Part shown: positions 1 through 7,244 of the stretch, piece after piece
Numbering within the stretch: position 1 is the first letter of the stretch
How the letters are laid out: every line of letters begins with the position of its first letter
Assembly (NCBI GenBank): GCA_030596405.1
Contig: JAUVKB010000035.1
Span: 1-14,157 of the forward strand
Direction: 5' to 3'
Length of the DNA stretch: 14,157 nucleotides
Origin: Deltaproteobacteria bacterium
GTDB taxonomy: Bacteria > Desulfobacterota > Desulfobacteria > Desulfobacterales > JAUVKB01
Notes under the pieces: generated by a model
What the model was told of the DNA's origin: nothing
The model's database searches: none
What the model saw: only the letters and a program-made list of their open reading frames with translations
Position numbers and translations under genes: made by a program

Positions 1-2
1 AA

Positions 3-1961
3 AAGGAAAAGCTGGCCAAACTTGACAAGCATCTCGATATCCGCATGAGCAAGGGATATATTACCGAGGAGGAGATCTCAAGGCTGGCAAAAATGCATGG
101 TATCGGTGAAAAAGATATCCGCAAACGGGTAAAGTGTCCTATTAAAAAGGGAGGTAAAATAAAAACAGGTAGCCCCAGGCGGCTTGATAAATCAGTTGAG
201 AAGGTTATTAATGACAACCTGAAAATTATCGACAAGTCATCCCTTTATGAATTTCTTGGGGTGTCAGCCGGTTCGAGCATAGAAGACCTTCAAAAGAGAG
301 CAGCAGAGAAAAGAGAGAAGATTTTGAAAATCGCGAAGAAAGACGCTGTGGTTACTGCCGGTGAAGTGCTGATCGGCCATTGCATGTCGGTTTTCAAGAC
401 AAATGAGAAACGAAGCGCATATGATGCCGGCATTGCCAGATCTCGCCTTGCAGGGCTTAATTCCGATATTGATGTCGCTGGGATGGATGGAAAAATTCAG
501 GCTGAATCTTTTGAAATTCTTATAAAAACAGCGATTGAATTCGGCATGGATCATGAAGAGGCAAGCGCCTATATTAAAGATTACTGCCGTAAAAAGAAAT
601 GGGTTGTCGAGTCGGGTAAAAGAAAAAAAACCGGGAGCAGGAAAGTTTTGTTTGCAGCGGTTGCAGCGGCTGTTATTATTCTTGTACTTATCACGGGGAC
701 CGTTGTCTGGTTTATAAAGTATAGACGTCCAAAAAATGAATATCAGGCCGTGTTGCTAAGAGTGGAAAATCAACAAGACATTGATGAAAAGCTGATAATT
801 ATTAGAAATTTTGTTAATTCTCACAGGCAAAGCCCTTATGCTTTAAATGCGGAAAAAAAAATAACGGAAATTCAAAATATTATCAAAAAACGTGATTTCA
901 GGACGGCAATAGATAGAGTGGAAAACCTGATAAAAAATAATAATTATGAAAAAGCGGCGGACATTTGTGCGCGGATCCTTGAAAAATATCCCACCGGCAT
1001 TTATGCTGACAAGATTAATCAAAAGATAGCCGAGGTTTCAGGGCTTATTGATGACAGGGATTATGAAAAATTAAATAATCAGATTCAGGACGCTGCATAC
1101 AGTATTGATGAAACTATACGATTATACGTTAAATACTTAAAGAAACATCCGGAAGGGAAGCATGCCGGCGGGGTAAAAACCATAATTTCTGATATGAGCG
1201 AGGCTTTTTACGATTTTCTTGTGAAAGCAATGAGCGTTTGTGAGGAACAGAAAAACTGGGAAAAGTGTGTTCTGCTTTGTGATAAATTTATTGGTATTTA
1301 TCCTGACAATAAAAAAACGCGTGAATTTAATGATAAACGCAATATTTTTCAAAGCAAAATCCGGGACCAGAGGATTTTTCTCAGTTTGAAAACTCAAGCA
1401 GAAGCCCAGGGCGCCGATTATCAGGCTGCAAAACAGATATATTCGGATTTTCTGGACGCTTACCAGGATTCAGCTCTTAAGAATGATATCCGGAAAGAAC
1501 TGGACAAATTGTCTGGACAGAAAAAGTTGGCCGCGATAAAAAAGACAAAAGAGAAAATACGGGTGCTTCTCAAAGAAACAGGCGGGCGGTTTGTAGAAAA
1601 AAAAGAAGGGGTACTTAAAGACACTAAGACCGGTTTGATGTGGTGCATGCTGGATTCTTACTCTGATCTTGAAGAATGCTTAGACTACAAATCAGCCATT
1701 TCATACGTAACCGGTTTGAAAATCGGAGGATACTCAGACTGGCGGCTGCCTACCGTAAGTGAGCTGAAAAAGATTTATAAAACCGAGCCGTTTTTTCCGA
1801 CAATCGAGACCAGATGGTACTGGACATCTGAAAATTATCCAAGCTATTCACAAGGCTGGAGCAAAGTGGTTGATGTTGTAACATCAAAAAAGGAAACCGC
1901 CCTGCATAAAGAGCAAAAAAACTCGAGAGATTGCGGAACAGTGCGGGGGGTAAGGCCGTAA
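3..1961 (+). CDS. Membrane protein with J-like domain, TM helix and C-terminal Lcl_C (DUF1566) domain, 5' partial
   Basis: Numbering is from the first full codon; 652 residues are visible. The frame is open to the window edge, and the first Met (position 45) has no ribosome-binding site, so I judge the gene cut at its 5' end. Residues about 79-146 resemble a J domain in outline (LYEFLGV near the start, VF..NEKRSAYD at the end) but lack the HPD tripeptide needed to stimulate Hsp70. A Lys/Arg-rich stretch leads into one hydrophobic helix at about 215-238, followed by KYRRPK. A long Lys/Glu-rich helical region with TPR-like repeats follows. The last ~120 residues look like Lcl_C/DUF1566: TGLMW, GGYSDWRLPTVSEL, YWTSE. 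Topology is inferred as N-terminus in the cytoplasm, although the positive charges on both sides of the helix make this uncertain. The function is unknown; a sensor or envelope-assembly role is only a guess. It converges on trpA with 20 bp between them. Confidence 0.8.
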   Translation, partial: KEKLAKLDKHLDIRMSKGYITEEEISRLAKMHGIGEKDIRKRVKCPIKKGGKIKTGSPRRLDKSVEKVINDNLKIIDKSSLYEFLGVSAGSSIEDLQKRAAEKREKILKIAKKDAVVTAGEVLIGHCMSVFKTNEKRSAYDAGIARSRLAGLNSDIDVAGMDGKIQAESFEILIKTAIEFGMDHEEASAYIKDYCRKKKWVVESGKRKKTGSRKVLFAAVAAAVIILVLITGTVVWFIKYRRPKNEYQAVLLRVENQQDIDEKLIIIRNFVNSHRQSPYALNAEKKITEIQNIIKKRDFRTAIDRVENLIKNNNYEKAADICARILEKYPTGIYADKINQKIAEVSGLIDDRDYEKLNNQIQDAAYSIDETIRLYVKYLKKHPEGKHAGGVKTIISDMSEAFYDFLVKAMSVCEEQKNWEKCVLLCDKFIGIYPDNKKTREFNDKRNIFQSKIRDQRIFLSLKTQAEAQGADYQAAKQIYSDFLDAYQDSALKNDIRKELDKLSGQKKLAAIKKTKEKIRVLLKETGGRFVEKKEGVLKDTKTGLMWCMLDSYSDLEECLDYKSAISYVTGLKIGGYSDWRLPTVSELKKIYKTEPFFPTIETRWYWTSENYPSYSQGWSKVVDVVTSKKETALHKEQKNSRDCGTVRGVRP

Positions 1962-1981
1962 AAGATGTTATAAAACAGTCC

Positions 1982-2782
1982 CTAATTTATTTTCGTCGCC
2001 TTTTTAAACTCACCTGTTTTTTTTGCAAGAATCACAGCCAGGTCAGGATTGTCCAGATTTTCTTCTATAATACGCTCAAAAGCGCTTCCGATTACCACTC
2101 CGTCTGCAACTGAAGCCACGGCAGACACGTCCTCGACTGTTGATACTCCGAAACCAACACATATAGGGAGCCCTGTTACGGATCTGAGTTCCTTTGTTTT
2201 AATGCCGATCTCTTTTGTGTCAAGCCCGTCACTTCCGGTAACCCCTGTTTTGGAAACCAGATAGAGAAAACCGGATGCAGACTCTGAAATTTTTGCCATC
2301 CTGTCCAAAGGAGTTGTTGGCGCAAGCAGACGTATCAGAGCAAGATCATCTAACGGCCAGCAGGATGTAAGCTCATCTGATTCTTCAGGCGGAAGATCAA
2401 CAATAAGTATGCCGTCCGCGCCTGCGGCTATCGATTTATGATAAAACTCTTCGGCTCCGTAAGCATGGACAGGGTTGTAGTAACTGAAAAGTATAATCGG
2501 AATAGAAGTCTTTTCTCTGATACTTTTAGTCATTTCAAAAACAGTCGACAAGTTTACACCATTGCAAAGAGCCCTTGTGGAAGAACGTTGAATCACAGGC
2601 CCGTCTGCCGTGGGATCGGAAAAAGGGACGCCGAGTTCCAAAACGTCCAGGCCGGCTTTGCACATTTTTATGATTAGATCCAATGAGTCGGCAATGTTAG
2701 GGTCGCCTGCGGTTACAAATCCCACCAGGGCTTTTTCTTTTTTTTGTTTTAGATCCTTAAAAGTTTTATCAATTCGATTCAT
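1982..2782 (-). CDS. trpA: Tryptophan synthase alpha chain
   Basis: Cleaves indole-3-glycerol phosphate to indole and glyceraldehyde 3-phosphate, and channels indole to TrpB in the alpha2-beta2 complex in the cytoplasm. The 266-residue length is normal for the family. Visible motifs are VGFVTAGDP near the N-terminus and LELGVPFSDPTADGP, which places the catalytic acids at Glu49 and Asp60, the same numbers as in E. coli. The mobile loop 6 equivalent is SKTGVTG, and the phosphate-binding end has VGFGVS and GVVIGSA. It is the last gene of the trp operon and starts 6 nt after the trpB stop, so the two are probably co-translated. No hairpin with a T-run follows its stop before the convergent gene, so the operon terminator is not evident. 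Confidence 0.97.
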   Translation of the reverse strand: MNRIDKTFKDLKQKKEKALVGFVTAGDPNIADSLDLIIKMCKAGLDVLELGVPFSDPTADGPVIQRSSTRALCNGVNLSTVFEMTKSIREKTSIPIILFSYYNPVHAYGAEEFYHKSIAAGADGILIVDLPPEESDELTSCWPLDDLALIRLLAPTTPLDRMAKISESASGFLYLVSKTGVTGSDGLDTKEIGIKTKELRSVTGLPICVGFGVSTVEDVSAVASVADGVVIGSAFERIIEENLDNPDLAVILAKKTGEFKKATKIN

Positions 2783-2788
2783 AATCGT

Positions 2789-4027
2789 TTAAACTCCCTG
2801 TTCCAGATTTGATGATACAATCCCAAGATCCTTATCTCCTCTTCCTGAAAGGTTGACTACAATAATATAGTTTTTAGAACAATGCGGCGCTTCCTGCATC
2901 GCATATGCAACAGCGTGTGAACTTTCCAGGGCGGGAATAATCCCTTCAAGCGTGCATAAGGCATAAAATGCTTCCAAAGCCTGTTTGTCGTCTATTGAAA
3001 CGTAATTTGCTCTTCCGCTATCTTTTAATAATGAATGTTCAGGCCCAACGCCCGGATAATCGAGTCCTGCTGAAATCGAGTGAGCCTCATTGATCTGTCC
3101 GTCTTTGTCCTGTAAGACATATGATTTTGAACCATGCAGCACGCCCACTGAACCCTCGCCAAGGGTCGCAGCGTGCTTACCGCTTTTAATCCCTGTTCCG
3201 GCTGCTTCGACCCCTACCATTTTTATGGGATCATCCATAAAGTCGTAAAAAATACCCAGGGCATTACTTCCGCCGCCGACACAGGCAATCAGCATATCGG
3301 GAAGACGCCCTGTCTGTTCTATGATCTGTTTGCGGGTTTCAATTCCGATTATTTTTTGGAAATCACGAACCATGGCCGGGTAAGGATGTGGGCCTGCTAC
3401 GGATCCGATCACATAAAAAGTATCCCGTACAGCGCCTACCCAGAATCTCATGGCTTCGTTCATTGCGTCTTTAAGGGTGCATGTCCCGGAAGTTACCGGA
3501 ATTACTTTTGCGCCTAAAAGTTTCATCCTTTGAACGTTGGCAGACTGGCGCTGGATATCTTCGGTTCCCATAAATATGCGGCATTCCATGCCGAAAAGAG
3601 CTGCGGCAGTTGCCGTGGCGACTCCATGCTGACCCGCGCCGGTTTCGGCAATGACCTTCTTTTTTTTCATCCAGCGGGCCAGAAGCGCCTGGCCGATGGT
3701 GTTGTTGATTTTATGTGCTCCGGTATGAGCCAGGTCTTCTCTTTTGAGGTAAACAGCCGCTCCGCCTAAATGTTCACTTAACCTTTTTGCATAAAAAAGT
3801 GGTGTGGGGCGGCCGACATAATGACAAAGAAGATCGTTAAGCTCTTTTTGAAACACAGGATCAGGCACAATTTTATTATATGCCGCTTCAAGTTCCAGTA
3901 AAGCCGGCATGAGAGTTTCAGCCGCATAACGGCCTCCGTAAGGGCCAAAATGGCCTTTTGAATCCGGTTGGCCTGGTTTTATACGATCTGGTTTTATACG
4001 ATCCGGTTTTATTAAATTGTTGTTCAT
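2789..4027 (-). CDS. trpB: Tryptophan synthase beta chain
   Basis: PLP enzyme that condenses indole with serine to make tryptophan. The PLP lysine is Lys106 in HTGAHKINN (E. coli Lys87). Also visible are the catalytic-Glu region AETGAGQHGVAT, the phosphate-binding loop GGGSNA and SAGLDYPGVGPEHS, all typical of the TrpB1 type that partners TrpA. The frame is open back to 4078, but I place the start at 4027. There the ATG overlaps the trpF stop by one base (TAATG) and has GAGGAG nine bases upstream, which gives 412 residues. Compared with E. coli there are about 19 extra N-terminal residues, made of a repeated IKPDR unit (see the repeat at 3975-4012). These precede the usual GHFGPYGGRY start of the fold and are unlikely to touch the active site. 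Confidence 0.97.
   Translation of the reverse strand: MNNNLIKPDRIKPDRIKPGQPDSKGHFGPYGGRYAAETLMPALLELEAAYNKIVPDPVFQKELNDLLCHYVGRPTPLFYAKRLSEHLGGAAVYLKREDLAHTGAHKINNTIGQALLARWMKKKKVIAETGAGQHGVATATAAALFGMECRIFMGTEDIQRQSANVQRMKLLGAKVIPVTSGTCTLKDAMNEAMRFWVGAVRDTFYVIGSVAGPHPYPAMVRDFQKIIGIETRKQIIEQTGRLPDMLIACVGGGSNALGIFYDFMDDPIKMVGVEAAGTGIKSGKHAATLGEGSVGVLHGSKSYVLQDKDGQINEAHSISAGLDYPGVGPEHSLLKDSGRANYVSIDDKQALEAFYALCTLEGIIPALESSHAVAYAMQEAPHCSKNYIIVVNLSGRGDKDLGIVSSNLEQGV
3975..4012 (-). repeat. 15-bp tandem repeat in the 5' end of trpB
   Basis: Two near-identical 15-bp units (3975-3989 and 3990-4004, one base different at the unit end) and a partial third (4005-4012) lie head to tail within codons 5-18 of trpB. 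They encode IKPDR, IKPDR and IKP in frame. The unit length is a multiple of three, so gain or loss of a unit changes the protein length without a frameshift. It looks like a recent slippage expansion in a non-conserved leader segment of the protein. Confidence 0.85.
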
Positions 4028-4740
4028 TAAAAAATTCTCCTCATTTTCTTCTTGCCTGTTTGTATCTTGGCGGCACACTCAAAGACGGCGTCCACAAATG
4101 ATTTTACCTTGTCAAGATCTTTTCGGCCCGGGCTTGACTCTACGCCGGAGCTGACATCTACCGCATCCGGAAGAGTTGCGGTGACGGCGCGTAAAACATT
4201 TTCAGGTGAAAGCCCGCCTGCCAGGATAAAGGGGTTTTTTTTGCCGAAACCGCTTGCTTTTTCCCAATTCCATGCAAGAGCGTTTCCGCCTGGCAGCGTC
4301 CCTTTTCCGCATTCCACCAGAAATGCAGATGCCTTATATGTCAAAGTATCTGTTAAAGCAGGTTTTCTTCCGTCAAACAGGGCCTTTATAACCAACAGGT
4401 TCTCTTTGCGAAGACGGCCAACAAGCAGGGGAGATTCCTGGCCATGCAACTGGACCGCGTCAAGATGACAATAGTTTACTTTTTCCATGATAGATGAAAA
4501 TGTTTCGTCCACAAAGACTCCGACTTTCTTGACGTTATCCGGCAGTGAAAGGACAATCTCTTTTGCCTTGTCTTCTGATATATGTCTTGGACTCTTTGGA
4601 TAAAAAACAAACCCGATGGCGCCGGCTCCAAGCTTAGCGCATCCTGTCGCCTCTTTAATATCTGTTAAACCGCAGACCTTAATCTGGGGGACGCAGGGCC
4701 TGCGGCCCGAAGTGTTTTGCGTGTTTTTGTCGGTTTGCAT
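4027..4740 (-). CDS. trpF: Phosphoribosylanthranilate isomerase
   Basis: Carries out the Amadori rearrangement of N-(5'-phosphoribosyl)anthranilate to CdRP, the fourth step to tryptophan. The (beta/alpha)8 barrel starts with IKVCGLT, placing the general base at Cys23 (Cys7 in Thermotoga maritima). GAIGFVFYPKSPR, VGVFVD, VQLHGQE, LPGGNALAWNW, ILAGGLSPENV and VDVSSGVES follow in family order. The usual LLDT motif, which supplies the general acid Asp, reads LVEC here, with Glu143 at the expected place; a conservative change, but worth checking. The 237 residues include about 18 extra N-terminal residues before the barrel, and no later start codon exists before Met85, so the ATG at 4740 is kept. 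The upstream Shine-Dalgarno is weak (AGGC). There is a 59-nt gap from trpC, the largest spacing in the operon. Confidence 0.95.
   Translation of the reverse strand: MQTDKNTQNTSGRRPCVPQIKVCGLTDIKEATGCAKLGAGAIGFVFYPKSPRHISEDKAKEIVLSLPDNVKKVGVFVDETFSSIMEKVNYCHLDAVQLHGQESPLLVGRLRKENLLVIKALFDGRKPALTDTLTYKASAFLVECGKGTLPGGNALAWNWEKASGFGKKNPFILAGGLSPENVLRAVTATLPDAVDVSSGVESSPGRKDLDKVKSFVDAVFECAAKIQTGKKKMRRIF
4037..4042 (-). promoter_or_regulatory. Ribosome-binding site of trpB
   Basis: GAGGAG on the minus strand, inside the last codons of trpF and nine bases before the ATG at 4027. It decides the trpB start against the longer open frame (4078), which has no comparable site. It also suggests translational coupling with trpF through the TAATG overlap. 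Confidence 0.8.
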
Positions 4741-4799
4741 TTATTTTTGCCTGTTTTTTTAAAATCAAGCTTTTAAAATCGGGCTTTATACCGGTATCA

Positions 4800-5591
4800 T
4801 CAAAATCCTATCAGGGAATTAAGAAAACTTGTCGGGTTTTTAGCCCGGACAATACTTTCCCCTATGAGAAAGTTCCAGATTCCAGAATCTTGCAGTCTTT
4901 CTATGTCGTCGCGTGTTTTGATTCCGCTTGCCGCAACAGCCGTCTGGCAAGGTTCAAGCAAAGATGCCATGCGTGCGGCCGTTTTGATATCGGTTTCAAA
5001 TGTGCTAAGATTCCGATTGTTGATCCCTATAAGTTCGGCGCCGGCCCACACGGCCGTTTCAATATCCTTTTCCGAATGTATTTCAACAAGGGCATCGATA
5101 TTGATTTCATCGCAAAGATGCAAGTAGTCACGCAATTGCCGGCGAGAAAGGATGCGGACGATCAAAAGAACAGCGTCAGCCCCGATAACCCTTGATTCAT
5201 AGATTTGATAAGAAGAGATCAAAAAGTCTTTTCGAAGCACCGGCAGGGCAGTGACTTCTCTTGCTGTTTTCAAGTCATTGATGCTTCCCTGAAAAAAAGG
5301 TTGATCCGTTAAAACAGAGAGCGCCGCGGCTTTTCCCTGTTCATATTTTAAAGCATAAACCGCCGGATCAAGATCCCGGCAGATGACGCCTTTGGACGGT
5401 GAAGCCCTTTTAATCTCAGCGATAATATTTACCCCAAAAGGCCCGGGCTTGATAAGTTTATTTATAAACGGACGCCTTGTTTGTTTTACATCTACTTGCT
5501 CGCGCAACCTTGTTTCAGGCAAACGTTTTTTAGCTGCCGCAACCTCTTCTTTTTTATGCTCAACGATTTTGGTCAAAAAATCCTTTGCCAT
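4800..5591 (-). CDS. trpC: Indole-3-glycerol phosphate synthase
   Basis: Closes the indole ring: CdRP to indole-3-glycerol phosphate with loss of CO2 and water. It is a stand-alone 263-residue enzyme, not fused to TrpF as in enterobacteria. The signature IIAEIKRASPSKG gives catalytic Glu59 and Lys61. Next come LSVLTD, VLRKDFLIS with the second catalytic lysine, ALVEIHSE, GINNRNL, AASGI and FLIGESIV, all in family order, and the phosphate-binding end is intact. The start ATG at 5591 is 15 nt after the trpD stop. An AAGGA overlapping that stop codon serves as ribosome-binding site at a slightly long spacing. Confidence 0.97.
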   Translation of the reverse strand: MAKDFLTKIVEHKKEEVAAAKKRLPETRLREQVDVKQTRRPFINKLIKPGPFGVNIIAEIKRASPSKGVICRDLDPAVYALKYEQGKAAALSVLTDQPFFQGSINDLKTAREVTALPVLRKDFLISSYQIYESRVIGADAVLLIVRILSRRQLRDYLHLCDEINIDALVEIHSEKDIETAVWAGAELIGINNRNLSTFETDIKTAARMASLLEPCQTAVAASGIKTRDDIERLQDSGIWNFLIGESIVRAKNPTSFLNSLIGF

Positions 5592-5606
5592 TATACCGGT
5601 TTTTCC

Positions 5607-6623
5607 TTATCCGTTTTCCTGTGTAAATTGAACAAGCAATTTGAGCTTTTCAGATGCCCTTCCTTCATCGATGGAAGCCTCCGCGATCTTTATCCCTTCC
5701 TGAAGGTTATTTGCTTTTCCCGCTGTAACAAGCGCTGCAGAAGCATTTATCAGTACAATATCACGTTTTGGGCTTTTTTCTCCGTTTAGGATGCTGCGGG
5801 TTATGTCTGCGTTTTCCCGAGGGGTTCCGCCTGAAATATCATCAGGATCGGCAGGTTTTCCGAAAAACTGTTCCGGTGTTATATCAAAGGTGCGGATTAC
5901 ATCATCTTTTAGTTCACAGACGCGGGTGGGCGCACAGATTGAGATTTCGTCCAGCCCGTCATGACCATGGACTACAAATGCGTGTTTTGATCCTAAAAGG
6001 CGCAGAGCATTTGCAAACATTTCCGTTAATTCAAGAGCATATACACCGATTAACTGGCAATTTGCCGCGGCAGGGTTTGTAAGCGGCCCTATCATGTTGA
6101 AAATGCTCCGAAGACCGGTTTCGGATCTTGCTTTGGCCGCATATTTCATTGCGCCGTGAAAAAGAGGGGCAAAAAGAAAACCTATCCCTATCTCCTCGAT
6201 AGCTTCTTCCACCAGTTCCGGAACCGTGTTCAGGTTGACGCCCAGTGATTCTAAAAGATCTGCGCTGCCGCACCTGCTGGAAACGGAACGGTTCCCATGT
6301 TTTGCGACTGTAACTTTGCAACCTGCGACAACAAAGGCTGTGGTAGTTGAAATATTGAATGTGTCGGCGCCGCTGCCGCCGGTTCCGCAAGTATCCACAA
6401 CAACAGGAGACGATACCTGGATGCGTATGGCCTTGCGACGCATGGATCGGGCTGCGCCGGCCAGTTCTTCAAAGGTTTCTCCTTTGGTTGCAAGCGCTGC
6501 CATGAAAGCACCTATCTGTATATCCGTAACATTGCCTGAAAAAATTTCGTCGATCATTTGAGACATTTGTGATTCGCTCAAATCTTTTTTCCTGACGATT
6601 TTATTAAGATTTTCCAGAAACAT
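5607..6623 (-). CDS. trpD: Anthranilate phosphoribosyltransferase
   Basis: Transfers the phosphoribosyl group of PRPP to anthranilate. The 338 residues match the usual stand-alone family length. An N-terminal helical domain (SQMIDEIFSG...IGAFMAAL) is followed by the PRPP loop DTCGTGGSG (Gly80-Gly85) and the anthranilate/metal-site stretch KHGNRSVSSRCGSADLLE (from Lys108). GPLTNPA and VVHGHDGLDEIS, which carries the acidic Mg2+ ligand motif, complete the family pattern. The start is 3 nt after the trpG stop. GGAG of its ribosome-binding site lies inside the end of trpG, which suggests translational coupling. Confidence 0.97.
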   Translation of the reverse strand: MFLENLNKIVRKKDLSESQMSQMIDEIFSGNVTDIQIGAFMAALATKGETFEELAGAARSMRRKAIRIQVSSPVVVDTCGTGGSGADTFNISTTTAFVVAGCKVTVAKHGNRSVSSRCGSADLLESLGVNLNTVPELVEEAIEEIGIGFLFAPLFHGAMKYAAKARSETGLRSIFNMIGPLTNPAAANCQLIGVYALELTEMFANALRLLGSKHAFVVHGHDGLDEISICAPTRVCELKDDVIRTFDITPEQFFGKPADPDDISGGTPRENADITRSILNGEKSPKRDIVLINASAALVTAGKANNLQEGIKIAEASIDEGRASEKLKLLVQFTQENG

Positions 6624-6626
6624 GAT

Positions 6627-7214
6627 CTATTTCTCCGCCTGTTTGCAACCTGTTATGTTTAAAAAATTTCTAAGCAGCCGTTTTCCTACAGGCGTCATGA
6701 TAGATTCCGGGTGAAACTGTATCCCCTCTGTGGGATGTTTAAGATGCCGTATGCCCATGATTTCTCCGTCGTCTGTTTCCGAACTTATTTCAAAGCATTG
6801 GGGAAGATTTTTTTCTAAAACGGCAAGCGAATGATAACGCATCGCCTTAAACGGTTTGTTAATACCCTGGTATAATGACTTGCCGTCCGTGCTTATCATT
6901 GAGGTCTTTCCATGCATTAGCTTTTTGGCGGAGACTATTTTTCCTCCAAAAGCAACAGCGATTGCCTGATGCCCTAAACATACGCCCAGAATCGGAACCT
7001 GTCCTGAAAAGTGTTTTATCACTTCTAAAGAAATGCCGGCTGATTCCGGCCTGCCCGGGCCGGGTGAAATAACGATTCCTGAAGGATTCCAGGAGCTGAT
7101 CTCTGAAACAGAGACCGCATCGTTTCTGACTACCTTGACCATAGCGCCGAGCTGCTTGAGATATTGCACAAGGTTGTAGGTGAATGAGTCATAATTGTCA
7201 ATCATAACAATCAT
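6627..7214 (-). CDS. trpG: Anthranilate synthase glutamine amidotransferase subunit (component II)
   Basis: Class I glutaminase that releases ammonia from glutamine and passes it to TrpE. The protein of 195 residues is not fused to TrpD. It shows the oxyanion strand SPGPGRPE, nucleophile Cys79 in GVCLGHQ, and the His168/Glu170 pair in IQFHPES, so the catalytic triad is complete. MRYHSLAV is also present. The ATG at 7214 was preferred to the one three codons later because GGGAG sits 11 nt before it. The 30-nt gap to trpE carries no visible promoter. TrpG homologues can also serve p-aminobenzoate synthase, but placement directly behind trpE makes the tryptophan role the primary one. Confidence 0.96.
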   Translation of the reverse strand: MIVMIDNYDSFTYNLVQYLKQLGAMVKVVRNDAVSVSEISSWNPSGIVISPGPGRPESAGISLEVIKHFSGQVPILGVCLGHQAIAVAFGGKIVSAKKLMHGKTSMISTDGKSLYQGINKPFKAMRYHSLAVLEKNLPQCFEISSETDDGEIMGIRHLKHPTEGIQFHPESIMTPVGKRLLRNFLNITGCKQAEK

Positions 7215-7244
7215 TTTTTTCTTTTCTCCCGTGAGACGGTTTTC

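Noticed and set aside
1962..1981. Terminator between trpA and the convergent first gene
   Set aside because: The 20-bp gap contains no inverted repeat and no T-run in either direction.
2599..2643. Thr58 in TrpA loop 2 (DPTADGP instead of E. coli DPLADGP) as an unusual residue
   Set aside because: This position varies in natural TrpA proteins and both catalytic acids are kept.
4052..4468. 138-codon plus-strand frame inside trpF
   Set aside because: Antisense to a clearly assigned enzyme, with Ser/Pro/Arg-rich low-information composition.
4741..4799. Internal promoter or regulatory element in the trpC-trpF gap
   Set aside because: Only A/T-rich repeats of GATTTTAAAA and a short ATACCGGTAT palindrome; no paired -35 and -10 hexamers that I would defend.
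6031..6390. 119-codon minus-strand frame inside trpD in another phase
   Set aside because: Overlaps conserved trpD motifs, is rich in Arg/Gln/Ser, and no frameshift is needed to explain trpD.
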